From assembly GCA_021806765.1 (NCBI GenBank), contig JAJZQR010000018.1:1-33756 (forward strand): DNA of 33,756 nucleotides, in the 5' to 3' direction. Shown piece by piece: positions 1-8,189 of the stretch. The first letter of the stretch is position 1. Each line of letters opens with the position of its first letter. This DNA comes from Chloroflexota bacterium. GTDB lineage: Bacteria; Chloroflexota; UBA6077. The position numbers and the translations under genes are program-made. The notes under the pieces were generated by a model. The model did not search any database. It saw only the letters and a list, made by a program, of their open reading frames with translations, and had not been told where the DNA came from.

Positions 1-1164
1 CTGCTGCTCCTGCATCCAGTTGAGCAGGTGGGCGATGGTCCGAGCCGTTTCGCCGCCGTCGGTTCGGGACGAGGACTGGAGCCCGCCGACGGCCTTCTCG
101 AACTCCGATATGCCGAGGATCCCCTTCAGCGTAGTGGCGATGGCGAGAGCCCGTTTGACGCTCATGGCCGCCGAGCCGATGACGCCGCCGCCCTCGCCCA
201 TGACGGCGCCGAAGTCCAGGTCCAGGAGCGGCCGGCCGAGGATGGAGGAAGCGATCTTCTTGGTCAGGTCCTTGCCGGTGCCGGGCAGGCCGACCAGCAG
301 GATGCCCTTCATCGGCTCGACGCCATAGGCCCTGGCGGCCGGCGTGAAAGTAACAGCGGCCTCCTGGAGCAGCTTGCGCAGATTGGCGTAGCCACCCAAG
401 TGGTCGGCCGGTTCTGGGTGGCTGTAGGTGAGGGCGCCGCTCTGGCGGATGACGCTGCGCTTCTCGTCCAGGATCAGCGGCACCGCGTCGGGACCTATGC
501 CCCGGTGGGCGATAGCTGCCTTAGCCAGGGCGTTCTCGATCTCGCTCTCGGTGAGACCCAGCAGCGCCTGGACCAGTTGCTCGGACGTGCGCTCGTCGAC
601 GGCGAGGTGCACGTCCGGGTTGTCCCCCAGCCGGCCCAGCTCCATCTCCAGGAGCCTCGCCACCTCCCGCTCTTCGGGCAGCGGCAGATCGATGAGCTTG
701 ACCTCCTTCTCCAGGGCCGGGATCTCGGGGAAGCTCGGCCCGATCAGGAGCACGGTGACCGGCCGGGTCTTGATGGCCCACGCGAGCTCGCGCAGTCGCC
801 GGACGAGCTGAGGCTCCTCCTGGCCGTAGGGAGCCAGGTAAGGGCCGTAGTCGCAGAGGACGTAGAGTCCGCGGTCGGCCTGGGCGATATGGTCCAGCAC
901 CGAGAGAGGATCCTCGGTGTCGGGGACCACCTTCTCACTCGCACCCACCCCCGGCCCGGCTACCTGGCGGAGGCCGCAGATGCGGCTCCAGACGAAGAGG
1001 CCCTTCGCCCGGTGACGCTCGAGCCCGGCGACGGCGGCCATGAGGCGGCGGAAGCGCACCTCCTCGAAGGTGCTGACGGCGATCAGCGGATAGCGGGCAC
1101 GGATCAGGATGTCCAGCTCGCGGACGAGCGCGTCCAGACCGGGCATCTCCAGGGGATGAAGCAT
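1..1164 (-). CDS. Ycf46-like AAA ATPase, C-terminus beyond window
   Basis: Only the first 388 residues are in the window; the frame is open at base 1. The N-terminal stretch (about residues 11-30, LDILIRARYPLIAVSTFEE) is typical of the Ycf46-type AAA family, whose role is poorly known. A P-loop GLPGTGKD lies at residues 292-299 and a Walker B-like ILGISEFEKA at about 349-358. Two metal-site residues are unusual: the usual Ser/Thr after the P-loop Lys is Asp, and the usual Walker B Asp is Ser. ATG at 1164 is preceded by AGGAGG. The gene starts 10 bases after the stop of the coiled-coil gene and is probably cotranscribed with it, suggesting an ATPase plus substrate/adaptor pair. The AAA class is sure; the function is unknown. 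Confidence 0.85.
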   Translation of the reverse strand, partial: MLHPLEMPGLDALVRELDILIRARYPLIAVSTFEEVRFRRLMAAVAGLERHRAKGLFVWSRICGLRQVAGPGVGASEKVVPDTEDPLSVLDHIAQADRGLYVLCDYGPYLAPYGQEEPQLVRRLRELAWAIKTRPVTVLLIGPSFPEIPALEKEVKLIDLPLPEEREVARLLEMELGRLGDNPDVHLAVDERTSEQLVQALLGLTESEIENALAKAAIAHRGIGPDAVPLILDEKRSVIRQSGALTYSHPEPADHLGGYANLRKLLQEAAVTFTPAARAYGVEPMKGILLVGLPGTGKDLTKKIASSILGRPLLDLDFGAVMGEGGGVIGSAAMSVKRALAIATTLKGILGISEFEKAVGGLQSSSRTDGGETARTIAHLLNWMQEQQ

Positions 1165-1174
1165 GGGGAACCTC

Positions 1175-2464
1175 CTACAGTTCGAGGGCAGCCATCCGGT
1201 GTGGCTCGGACAGCGCCCGGGCATCGGCATAGCAGAGCTCGATGATGTCACCGAGCACCTGGTCGATGGGGCCCGGGTCGGCCTTCTTCCCGCCGTTGGG
1301 CCGGTTGGCAAGGCTCTCCATCTCGCCGAGGAGGGCCTCCAACTGCTTGTCGGACTGCCAGTTCATTAGCCGGAACCACCTGGCCAGTTGTCGCACCCGT
1401 CTGGCCGAGGCGCCCGGCAGGTAGTGGTGCTTCTGCAGCGACTCGCGAATGGCAGAGGCAGACTCGTAGATGGCCGCGTGAAGCTGCTTTGCGCCCTCCT
1501 CCAGGGGGCTCATCGCCTCTTGCAGTCGCTCTCTCGCCGCCTCCAGTTTCATCCGGCGCAGCCGCTCCTTGATCTCCGTCTCCCGCCGGCGGTCTTCCTC
1601 CTCGGCGTGGAGCCGTCTACGGACCCGCTCCTCCTCGACCCACAGCTCCTCCTGAACCAGGCGGAGCCGGGCCTCCTGGCGCTGCCGTTCCAACTGCAGG
1701 ACCCCCTCGGCCTGTTCCACCTGACGACGCTCCTCCACCGCCTTGCGCTGCTCGGCCAGCATCTCGCTGCCCAGCAGGATCACTCCCACCCGGTAGCGCA
1801 GCACCAGCTTGTCGCGCAGGTTCTCCGCCGAGGGCATCGTCCTCAGGACGCCGCGCACCACGGCCCCCTGGAACCCCTCGGGAATGGCGTGGCCGGTGGC
1901 CTCCAGCCGCCGGGCCGAGTCGGCGGCGAGCTGGAGGAAGGTCTCGACCACCTCCTCTCGCATGGCCTCGTACTGCTCTAGAACCTCGGCCTTGGCGCTG
2001 TCCAGGGCCAATTCGGCCGCGTGGAACTCCTTCTCGAAGGTCTCGAAGGCGCCCCAGGGCACCCAGCGGTAGGCGGGGGTCTCGAAAAGCGTCTCGGTGA
2101 GCGTGAAGTGGTAGGAGTACTTGTGCAGGGCGGCGTGGGCCCGCTGCGCCTGGCGCAGGAGCGGCAGCCGGTACCGATCGGGCAGGAGCCCGCACCGGGG
2201 CGGCCGGAAGGCAACGCTGGCGCCCCGAGGCAGCGTGATCCCGAGGGCCTGCCAGTCGATGCGCCGGTCCAGGAGCCCGAAACCCCTGGCGTCGACGTTG
2301 ATGAAGGCCCCCTCCTGTTCGAGGGCAGAGAGGTCGAAGGGGAGACGCTCGACCTCGGTGGCCTCGACGCCGGTGCGCTGGGCGGCGCGCTCTGCCCGGG
2401 CCTCGACCTCGCGCATGGTGGGCTCCAGCGGACGAACCTTGGGGTTGGCTACGAAATTGAGCAT
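1175..2464 (-). CDS. Coiled-coil protein of unknown function, ATPase partner
   Basis: A 429-residue protein I do not recognise with certainty. Residues about 1-190 look globular and rich in aromatic residues. Residues about 240-320 form a long charged helix (EERRQVEQAEG, EEERVRRRLHAEEEDRRRE) expected to be coiled coil. The remainder is helical. There is no signal peptide or membrane segment, so it should be cytoplasmic. ATG at 2464 has GAGGAGG upstream at good spacing. It directly precedes the AAA ATPase gene, so I infer that the two proteins work together, possibly with this one as oligomeric adaptor. It vaguely resembles DUF3150-type proteins that pair with ATPases, but that cannot be settled by eye. 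Confidence 0.75.
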   Translation of the reverse strand: MLNFVANPKVRPLEPTMREVEARAERAAQRTGVEATEVERLPFDLSALEQEGAFINVDARGFGLLDRRIDWQALGITLPRGASVAFRPPRCGLLPDRYRLPLLRQAQRAHAALHKYSYHFTLTETLFETPAYRWVPWGAFETFEKEFHAAELALDSAKAEVLEQYEAMREEVVETFLQLAADSARRLEATGHAIPEGFQGAVVRGVLRTMPSAENLRDKLVLRYRVGVILLGSEMLAEQRKAVEERRQVEQAEGVLQLERQRQEARLRLVQEELWVEEERVRRRLHAEEEDRRRETEIKERLRRMKLEAARERLQEAMSPLEEGAKQLHAAIYESASAIRESLQKHHYLPGASARRVRQLARWFRLMNWQSDKQLEALLGEMESLANRPNGGKKADPGPIDQVLGDIIELCYADARALSEPHRMAALEL

Positions 2465-2540
2465 TCGACAGACCTCCTCGGGTAGCGGAGCAGATGTGAA
2501 TGGGCGGCAGTTGGCAGCCGCAGAGGGCTCAAGGTGTCGG

Positions 2541-3074
2541 TCATCTCGGGGGCGTGTAGAGCCCTTGCTCGCGGAGACTGACGAAGTTCGGGCGCCCGAT
2601 TACGAGATGGTCCAGGACCTCGACGCCGAGGAGCTCGCCGGCCTTCGCCGCCTCCGCGGTGAGACGGACATCCTCGGCAGATGGTGTGGGATCTCCGGAG
2701 GGATGGTTGTGGACCAGGATCAGGGCCGCAGCGCCGAGGCGCACCGCCTCGCGGAAGCAGTCGCCCAGGCGCACCACCGTGGCGTTCAGGCCGCCCTGGT
2801 AGATGAGGCTGGATCCCAGGATGTGGTTCTTGGTATCCAGTATCACCACCCGCAACTGCTCCTGGGCCAGGTCGGCCATCTCGGCTCCCAGGTACTCGGC
2901 CAGGTCGGCAGGCTTCCGGATGGTATGCCCGTTGGCCGACGCCTCCAGGCGCCCAACCTCGTAGCGGGAGACCATTTCCGCCAGCAGGCGGAGGTTCTCC
3001 CGGACCAGGTGCAGGATCGCCGCCGCGTCGGGCGGGAGCAGGCTGATCTGCCGTTCGTCGGTGGGGCGCTTCAC
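2541..3074 (-). CDS. RadC-family JAB/MPN-domain protein, short form
   Basis: A 177-residue protein with the RadC/YicR-type JAB domain. The metal motif is complete: H122-N-H124-P-S-G followed by S132 and D135. The usual RadC length is about 225 residues with an N-terminal helix-hairpin-helix part; here that part is reduced to about 40 helical residues, as in RadC-like proteins on mobile elements and plasmids. The biochemical role of the family is unproven despite the old DNA-repair name. The GTG start at 3074 overlaps the stop of the upstream gene (GTGA), implying translational coupling. Its position with Rad52, SSB and primase genes fits a mobile replication/recombination cassette. Confidence 0.9.
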   Translation of the reverse strand: MKRPTDERQISLLPPDAAAILHLVRENLRLLAEMVSRYEVGRLEASANGHTIRKPADLAEYLGAEMADLAQEQLRVVILDTKNHILGSSLIYQGGLNATVVRLGDCFREAVRLGAAALILVHNHPSGDPTPSAEDVRLTAEAAKAGELLGVEVLDHLVIGRPNFVSLREQGLYTPPR

Positions 3075-3355
3075 GCCGCCTGTCTCCCCTCGGCGGGCGT
3101 CACCTCCCAGGCCACAGGATCGTGGTAGCGGTCGTGGAGTCGCCGGTTGAGCCGGGCCCGGAAGTGATCGGCCTGCTCGGCACCCTCGGCGTCGTAGAGG
3201 TCACTGACCTGGCGGGCCAGTCGGTCGAAGTCCGATCGGTCGTAGAACTGCCCGACAAAGGAAGCGAAGGTATCGGCGAGTCGAAACGGGCTCCTGGCCA
3301 GAACGGCCAGCTCCAGTTGCTGCGCGGGCGACAGGATCTCGTAGAGCTTGGGCAC
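3071..3355 (-). CDS. Small conserved-looking protein of unknown function
   Basis: A 94-residue soluble protein, not recognised. I chose the GTG at 3355 (VPKLYEILSP) because GGAGGT lies 5 bases before it; the frame is open further upstream but runs into a hairpin. The sequence is helical and charged, with an RARLNRRLHDRYHD stretch near the C-terminus and no signal or membrane segment. Its stop overlaps the start of the RadC-like gene by 4 bases, so the two are probably translated together. It could be a nucleic-acid-binding accessory of the replication cassette, but nothing in the sequence proves that. Confidence 0.65.
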   Translation of the reverse strand: MPKLYEILSPAQQLELAVLARSPFRLADTFASFVGQFYDRSDFDRLARQVSDLYDAEGAEQADHFRARLNRRLHDRYHDPVAWEVTPAEGRQAA

Positions 3356-3372
3356 AGGGCACCTCCAGACGG

Positions 3373-3410
3373 CCGGAGAGCGGAGCGCCGCCAAGGGTGC
3401 CGCTCTCCGG
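3373..3410. repeat. Inverted repeat (hairpin) before the small gene
   Basis: Perfect 11-bp arms (CCGGAGAGCGG and its complement at 3400-3410) are separated by 16 bases. On the minus strand the hairpin lies just 5' of the GGAGGT ribosome site of the gene starting at 3355. It could be an mRNA processing or attenuation structure between ssb and the downstream genes. No T-run follows, so it is not a canonical terminator. Confidence 0.55.
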
Positions 3411-3431
3411 GGCCAGACTGAGTTGGTTGGG

Positions 3432-3656
3432 CTACGCCGCCTGGGGCGGATAGCCGGGTCCTTCCGCTGAGACGGGACGGCGGCGGTATACGGTCAGATG
3501 CCGGAGGTGAGGGGGCGTCGGACTGGCGACGACCACCAACTCCCGGAGGTAGAATTCGGAGTCACAAACAGCTCGCGGGAGGGGAAGCGAGCAGAGGAGG
3601 CGGCCCGAGGTGCGCCGCAATCGCAAGGGAAGGAGCCGGCTAAAAGGGGATCTCAT
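3432..3656 (-). CDS. Possible small ORF overlapping the ssb stop
   Basis: A 74-codon frame starting with an ATG inside the last codons of ssb and ending at 3432. It is Arg-rich, with a more protein-like second half (ELVVVASPTPPHLRHLTVY). There is no clear ribosome site of its own, so it would depend on coupling to ssb. It fills most of the 284-base gap between ssb and the next gene. It may be chance coding potential in GC-rich DNA. Confidence 0.25.
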   Translation of the reverse strand: MRSPFSRLLPLRLRRTSGRLLCSLPLPRAVCDSEFYLRELVVVASPTPPHLRHLTVYRRRPVSAEGPGYPPQAA

Positions 3657-4023
3657 CTTCCTCGGTGCTGCCGGTGGATTCAGCGGGCTCGGCTTCCGGC
3701 CGTCGGTCGAGAGGGATCAGCTCCGTCGCCACGATCTCGGTGGTGTGGCGCATCTTGCCGTCCTTGCCCTCCCAGGCGCGGTAGGTGAGACGGCCGGCCA
3801 CGAAGAGGAGCCGCCCTTTGGTGAGGTACTGCCCTGCGAACTCGGCCAGCTTCCCCCAGCACACGATGTGGTGCCAGTCGGTCTCGGGCTTGGTGCCGGC
3901 CTTGGCCGGTCGGTCCGTGGCAAGGCTGAAGCTGGTGACGGGCTGGCCGTCGGCGGCGTACCGCATCTCGGGGTCCCGGCCGAGCCGACCGATGAGTTCG
4001 ACCCGGTTCAAGTTGAAGGACAT
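3640..4023 (-). CDS. ssb: Single-stranded DNA-binding protein
   Basis: A 127-residue SSB. The OB fold begins at the N-terminus (FNLNRVELIGRLGRDPEMRY) and includes FSLATDR, WHHIVCWGKLAEF and KGRLLFVAGRL. A short linker leads to the acidic C-terminal tail EEDEIPF, the peptide that in SSBs recruits partner repair and replication proteins. It binds ssDNA as an oligomer during replication and recombination. The length is near the lower end for bacterial SSB because the linker is short. It sits directly downstream of the Rad52-like gene, a pairing expected for annealing-type recombination. It is likely a second, element-encoded SSB rather than the chromosomal rpsF-ssb-rpsR copy, since those neighbours are absent. 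Confidence 0.96.
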   Translation of the reverse strand: MSFNLNRVELIGRLGRDPEMRYAADGQPVTSFSLATDRPAKAGTKPETDWHHIVCWGKLAEFAGQYLTKGRLLFVAGRLTYRAWEGKDGKMRHTTEIVATELIPLDRRPEAEPAESTGSTEEDEIPF

Positions 4024-4113
4024 GGGATTGCCTCCTCGGACTGCTTACGAGTGAGTAGTGTTGCCAGCGGTGACACTGCTGGCCGGAAGCTCACAAGTGG
4101 GCTGACAGTCTCC

Positions 4114-4839
4114 TCAGGCGGCGCGGCGACTGCGACCCAAGGCCTCGCCCATGGCCCGAAGTACTCGTGCCAGGTCGCCGATCTCCATTTCGGTGAAGGC
4201 CCGCCCGGCCTTCTTCGCCGCGTGCTGACGCGTCGCGGCCTCGTCCAGGCCCAACTGGGCGCCCATGGCGAGGACGGCCGCACGGAGGTCGGCAAGCTCT
4301 CGAGCGGCAGTGGCGTGGGCCGGGTTGGCGCGATCATAGAGCGCGTTTCCGAATTGGTCGCCGTACTGACGCAGGGCGCGCTTCATGGCGTCGGTGACGG
4401 CGGCTTTGATGGCCGTGTCGTGAGCCTCGGGACTGTCGTCGGCGGTGAAGGCGCAGCCGACGTCGGACCTGAGCTCGAAGCCCCGTACGTGCACCCTTAC
4501 GCTGGCCCAGTACATCCCGACGGTCGAGACCTCACCCGATCCCTTGTAGGTGCGAGTCAGCTCCCGGTAGCCCACCGGCCCGATCAGTTCGGCGCCCCAG
4601 CGACCATGGCCAAAGATGCGATTGGCCTGGTTGATGGCCTGGTAGCCTTCGATGTAAGGGACCATCTGCCCCTTGCCGCCTCGGCGATGGGCAACGAGCT
4701 TTGGATCAAGGGGCTCGGCCAGGAGACCCAGGACCACGCCCAAGGGCTCTTCATGTTCGTCGGCGTGATCGTCAGTAGCGGGGTCGCAAGGTTGATCCCT
4801 CTGCCCGTTCCTTCGTTCTGTGATGTCGGTTGCTGTCAT
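4114..4839 (-). CDS. Rad52/Rad22-family single-strand annealing protein
   Basis: A 241-residue protein whose core (about residues 47-170) matches the Rad52/Rad22 family: YIEGYQAINQANRIFG, a strand-rich middle, then AVTDAMKRALRQYGDQFGNALYD, which corresponds to the family's conserved KxAVTDALKRALxxFGxxxGNxLYD region. Such proteins form rings that anneal complementary single strands, as in phage recombination. The first 45 residues are variable and acidic, so a later start is possible. ATG at 4839 overlaps the primase stop (ATGA). The C-terminal part (about 170-241) is helical and ends RRAA. Being adjacent to SSB and primase supports a recombination role; transfer by phage or plasmid is likely but inferred. 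Confidence 0.88.
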   Translation of the reverse strand: MTATDITERRNGQRDQPCDPATDDHADEHEEPLGVVLGLLAEPLDPKLVAHRRGGKGQMVPYIEGYQAINQANRIFGHGRWGAELIGPVGYRELTRTYKGSGEVSTVGMYWASVRVHVRGFELRSDVGCAFTADDSPEAHDTAIKAAVTDAMKRALRQYGDQFGNALYDRANPAHATAARELADLRAAVLAMGAQLGLDEAATRQHAAKKAGRAFTEMEIGDLARVLRAMGEALGRSRRAA

Positions 4840-5888
4840 GCTGCCATCACCAGTTCCTCGCGCTCGGCGATCCGCACGAAGGTGTCGCGGCCGTTGGGGC
4901 GAAGCGCCAAGTCGGCCACATCTTTCACGTCGGATAGTGTTCTCGCCACCGCTCGGGTCCCAAGGGCGGCCATCAGCCTCTCCGTCGCCGCGCGTCCCGC
5001 CTCGTCGTTGTCCAGAGCCAGGTAGAGTCGTTCGAAGCGCGCGAGAGACCGCAGGGCGTCGGAGGAGACGTGCGTTCCGACCAGGGCAAGGGCGGGGACA
5101 CCCCAGGAGCGGAGCGTTAGCCAGTCGAAGACCCCCTCGACCAGCCAGACCGCGCGCTGAGTGGAGACCGCCTCCCAGCCCAGTAGTGGCTTGCGGCCGG
5201 GCAGTCCCAGGTACTTGGGGGCGTTTTCCTCGGAGCCCACGATGCGGCCTACCAGCCAGATCGGTTGGCCGGCGCGGATCTCCGGCACGACGACCCGCCC
5301 CGCCATATGCTCCCGGCCGTCGCGCCCCAGCAGCCCGACTCGCAGGGCCGCTCCGGTGGGTAGGCGACGCCAGCGAAGGTAGGCGGCCAGCTCGTTGCCG
5401 CTGGCGTATCCCACCCGACAGCTTTCGAGGGTAGCCGGGTCCAGACCACGGCCCTCGACGTAGGCCAGGGCAGCGGGGTCCGTGAGTAGGCGGTTGTGGT
5501 ACAGCTCGACAGCAGCGGCGAGGCAGGCCCGCTCGGCGGGGCCTCCAGCAACCGTCCGGGCCGGAGGTCTCTCGGGCCTCACGACTGGCCTGCGTCGGAC
5601 GCTGGCCGGCGAGAGCCGCTCGCCCGCGATGCGGGCGACCGACTCGAGGAAGCCGATGCGCTCGATCCGCCGGACGAAGCTGATCGCGTCGCCCCCGACG
5701 GAGCAGCGGAAGCAGTACCAGCTCTGAGTCGCCGGGTAGACGTACAGGTTCGGCCGCCCGCTATCGTTGTGGAAGGGACAGCGACCAACCAGGGTTCGAC
5801 CACTGGGTCGCAGCTCGATGCCGTAGCGGGCGACGATCTCCTCGACGGGGTGCTCGTGCTTGAGCGACTCCGTGTCGATGCGTTTCAT
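4836..5888 (-). CDS. Short DnaG-type DNA primase (CHC2 zinc finger plus TOPRIM)
   Basis: A 350-residue primase. The start at 5888 is set by AAGGAGG 8-9 bases upstream; the frame extends 93 codons further but into the helicase gene. The CHC2-type zinc site is C37, H40, C59, C62. A long linker leads to the catalytic core, with MAGRVVVPE at about 195-203, the TOPRIM Glu in VEGVFDW (E251) and the acidic pair in LDNDEAG (D293, D295). Chromosomal DnaG is about 600 residues and ends in a DnaB-binding domain; that domain is absent here, as in phage and plasmid primases. It should make RNA primers for an element-encoded replisome. The stop overlaps the Rad52-like gene start. Confidence 0.92.
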   Translation of the reverse strand: MKRIDTESLKHEHPVEEIVARYGIELRPSGRTLVGRCPFHNDSGRPNLYVYPATQSWYCFRCSVGGDAISFVRRIERIGFLESVARIAGERLSPASVRRRPVVRPERPPARTVAGGPAERACLAAAVELYHNRLLTDPAALAYVEGRGLDPATLESCRVGYASGNELAAYLRWRRLPTGAALRVGLLGRDGREHMAGRVVVPEIRAGQPIWLVGRIVGSEENAPKYLGLPGRKPLLGWEAVSTQRAVWLVEGVFDWLTLRSWGVPALALVGTHVSSDALRSLARFERLYLALDNDEAGRAATERLMAALGTRAVARTLSDVKDVADLALRPNGRDTFVRIAEREELVMAA

Positions 5889-5914
5889 CGGGGTGCCCTC
5901 CTTCTGGCCACGAC

Positions 5915-7783
5915 TCAAGCGGCCCGCTCGATCAGGTGGGCGGGCAGCCCGCGGAGAAAGCGCGACGGCCGGCGTAGCTCGGCTCGCTCGCCGAGCCGCC
6001 GGGTTCGGCAGCAGGTGAGATACAACTTCTCCCGGGGCCTGGTGACGGCCACGTAGGCGACGCGCAGCTCCTCCTGGAGGCCCGTGCTCTCCGTTTCCTT
6101 CAGCAGCAGCGCCCGCGGGTGAGGAAGGAGACCCTCCTCGACACCGACCACGAACACCACGCGCCACTCGCCGCCCTTGGCCCCATGAATGGTCGTCAGC
6201 AGCACCTTGCGAGCATCGTCGGGGGTAGGAGCCACCTCCTCGCCCAGTTGCAGATCGGCCAGCCAGACGGCCAGGTCTCCCTCAGCCTGCTCTGCAAGAG
6301 TGCGCAAGGTCGCCACGTGAGCCATCCGACAGGGTCCCTCGGGTTGGCCGGCCAGCCAGTCGGCGTAGCCGCTCCGCTCCACGACCAGGTCGAGCATCTC
6401 GACGGGGGCGAGCTCGACGCTCCGCTCATGCAGTTCCTCGATAAGTGCCAGGAGCGAGGGGGCGCTGCCTGCAGCAGCCGGGCCATACCCACTGGCCAGG
6501 GTGAGAAACTCATCCGGAGGCACGGGTCTGGCCCGAAGTTGCTCGGCCAGGCGGCCAAGGCGCCTGGGCGGGGCGTTGGCGATGCGGGCGAGGGCAACCA
6601 TATCGTCCGGGTTGTGCGCCAGGCGCAGGTAGGCGATCACGTCGCGCACCTCACGCGTCGAAAAGAGGTCGTTCCTCCCGAGCACCCGGTAGGGTAGACG
6701 GTGCGCTCTGAGCGCCAGAGTCAGTTCGTGGGCCTGCTGGTTCGTCCGGTACAGGACCGCCACCTCGCCCGGGTGGCCTATTCGTTGCGCCTCCAGGAGA
6801 CGCCCGATCTCGTCAGCGACGAAGGCCGCCTCGGCCTGCTCATCTTGCGCCTCGTGGAGCAGCGCGACCTCGCCCTCGGGGTTGTCCGTCCACAGGGGCC
6901 GCGAGTATTCCAAGGTCCCGCCAAGGGTATTGGCCAGGTCGACGATCCGGCCCGTCGAGCGGAAGTTCTGGTCGAGACTGAGGACCTGGGCCTCGGGGAA
7001 GTCGCGCTCAAAGGCCCGCAGGAAGCGGACATCCGCGCCCCGCCAGCCGTAGAGGGTCTGCCGCGGATCGCCGACTACCACCAGGTTGCGGTGCCGCTCG
7101 GCCAGGCTCCGAAGCAGGGCATACTGGGCGGCGGAAACGTCCTGGAACTCATCGGACAGGACGAGGCGGTAGCTGTCCTGGCAGAGGCGCAATACCTCCG
7201 GCCGTGTCGAGAAGAGCCGAAGCGGGAGGGCTAACATGGCTGGATAGTCGACGGCTCCTCGACGCCGCAGCAGATCCTCGTGGACTTCCGCGAGCGGCCT
7301 CAGCTCATCCGCTGCCGGGAGCGAGATGTCGTCGCCCAGGCGCAGCCGCTCGAGGCACCGGGCCAGGTCCGACAGCGGCCATCGCTCCAGATTGAAGTCG
7401 AGTTGGTCGGCCGCCTCCTGAAGCACTTTCAGCGCCTCTTCCTTTCCGTAGACCGCCAGCGGGCCGGGTCCGTAGCCCAGCTCCTCGCTCCACTGGCGGA
7501 CGATCCGAAGCCCGAAGGCGTGGAAGGTGGTCACGTCGACAGCCTGACCCTGTTCGCCCAGCATGCCCACGAGGCGCGCTCGGAGCTCCCGGGCGGCCTT
7601 GGTGGCGAAGGTGATGGCGAGCACGCTGGTGGGAGCGATGCCCCGTGAGGTCACCAGGTAGGCGATCCGCGCCGCCAGGACGGTCGTCTTCCCCGAGCCG
7701 GGGCCGGCGACGATCAACAGCGGACCGTCGCCGGCGAGCACGGCTCGTCGCTGCTCCGGGCTGAGGCGAGAGAGATCCAGCAC
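5915..7783 (-). CDS. UvrD/Rep/PcrA-family superfamily 1 DNA helicase
   Basis: A 622-residue ATP-dependent 3'-5' helicase. Motifs in order: Q-motif region LSPEQRRAV near the start, Walker A GPGSGKTT at about 27-34, motif Ia AITFATKAARELR, motif II DEFQD, motif III GDPRQTLYGWRGAD, motif IV LDQNFRS, motif V TIHGAKGGEWRVVFVVG and motif VI VAYVAVTRPREKLYL. It lacks the long C-terminal tail of PcrA/UvrD (about 720 residues). ATG at 7783 lies 3 bases after the stop of the preceding gene, and the primase start follows 26 bases after its own stop, so it belongs to the same operon. It probably unwinds DNA for the cassette's replication or strand-annealing pathway. Confidence 0.95.
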   Translation of the reverse strand: MLDLSRLSPEQRRAVLAGDGPLLIVAGPGSGKTTVLAARIAYLVTSRGIAPTSVLAITFATKAARELRARLVGMLGEQGQAVDVTTFHAFGLRIVRQWSEELGYGPGPLAVYGKEEALKVLQEAADQLDFNLERWPLSDLARCLERLRLGDDISLPAADELRPLAEVHEDLLRRRGAVDYPAMLALPLRLFSTRPEVLRLCQDSYRLVLSDEFQDVSAAQYALLRSLAERHRNLVVVGDPRQTLYGWRGADVRFLRAFERDFPEAQVLSLDQNFRSTGRIVDLANTLGGTLEYSRPLWTDNPEGEVALLHEAQDEQAEAAFVADEIGRLLEAQRIGHPGEVAVLYRTNQQAHELTLALRAHRLPYRVLGRNDLFSTREVRDVIAYLRLAHNPDDMVALARIANAPPRRLGRLAEQLRARPVPPDEFLTLASGYGPAAAGSAPSLLALIEELHERSVELAPVEMLDLVVERSGYADWLAGQPEGPCRMAHVATLRTLAEQAEGDLAVWLADLQLGEEVAPTPDDARKVLLTTIHGAKGGEWRVVFVVGVEEGLLPHPRALLLKETESTGLQEELRVAYVAVTRPREKLYLTCCRTRRLGERAELRRPSRFLRGLPAHLIERAA

Positions 7784-7786
7784 GAT

Positions 7787-8089
7787 CTACTCGTCGCTGC
7801 CCGAGAGTTCGAGCCAGCGCAGGTAGAACGCGGCGTCCCGCACCCGCCAGAGTAGCTCTAAGGCGGATCCACCCGGCAGGAGGCTCCCTATCAGAGCGAA
7901 GTCGGCCGCGGCGTCAGCCTCGTAGCAGGCGAACAGCGGCGTTAGTTCCGTGCACCGGCGCAGCCTGGCCAGCAGAGCATGAACGGCCACTTCGGCCAGG
8001 AGCCCCTGGCGCGCCCGGTTGGATTGCTCGGCGTGGCTGCGAGCCCACAATGCCACCGTCGCCCGGTCATACCGGTTCAGGCCCTCCAA
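7787..8089 (-). CDS. Small protein of unknown function
   Basis: A 100-residue helical protein, not recognised (core ALWARSHAEQSNRARQGLLA; C-terminus YLRWLELSGSDE). I chose TTG at 8089 because AAAGGAG lies 7 bases before it. The GTG at 8095 is in frame but sits 1 base after that ribosome site. It ends 3 bases before the helicase start, so it is probably coupled to the helicase. It has no signal peptide or transmembrane segment. It might be a helicase accessory, judged only from position. Confidence 0.6.
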   Translation of the reverse strand: MEGLNRYDRATVALWARSHAEQSNRARQGLLAEVAVHALLARLRRCTELTPLFACYEADAAADFALIGSLLPGGSALELLWRVRDAAFYLRWLELSGSDE

Positions 8090-8140
8090 GGTCACGCTCC
8101 TTTCAATTCCGCACTCCCTTCTCCTTTCCAGTGACGTCGG

Positions 8141-8168
8141 GCCCCCGGACAGACGCCTGCCCGGGGGC
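8141..8168. repeat. GC-rich hairpin between two minus-strand genes
   Basis: Arms GCCCCCGG (8141-8148) and CCGGGGGC (8161-8168) are separated by 12 bases. It lies just after the stop of the coiled-coil gene at 8190, on the minus strand. No T-run follows, so it may be a partial or Rho-assisted terminator, or an RNA-stability element separating upstream and downstream expression. Confidence 0.5.
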
Positions 8169-8189
8169 GGATAACCACACGACCAGACG

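Noticed and set aside
28..1245. Long plus-strand open frame opposite the AAA ATPase
   Set aside because: The minus strand encodes a recognisable ATPase with a ribosome site; the plus frame is a GC-rich shadow with no family features.
3610..5025. 471-codon plus-strand frame
   Set aside because: It lies opposite ssb and the Rad52-like gene, both recognised by motifs, so it is a shadow.
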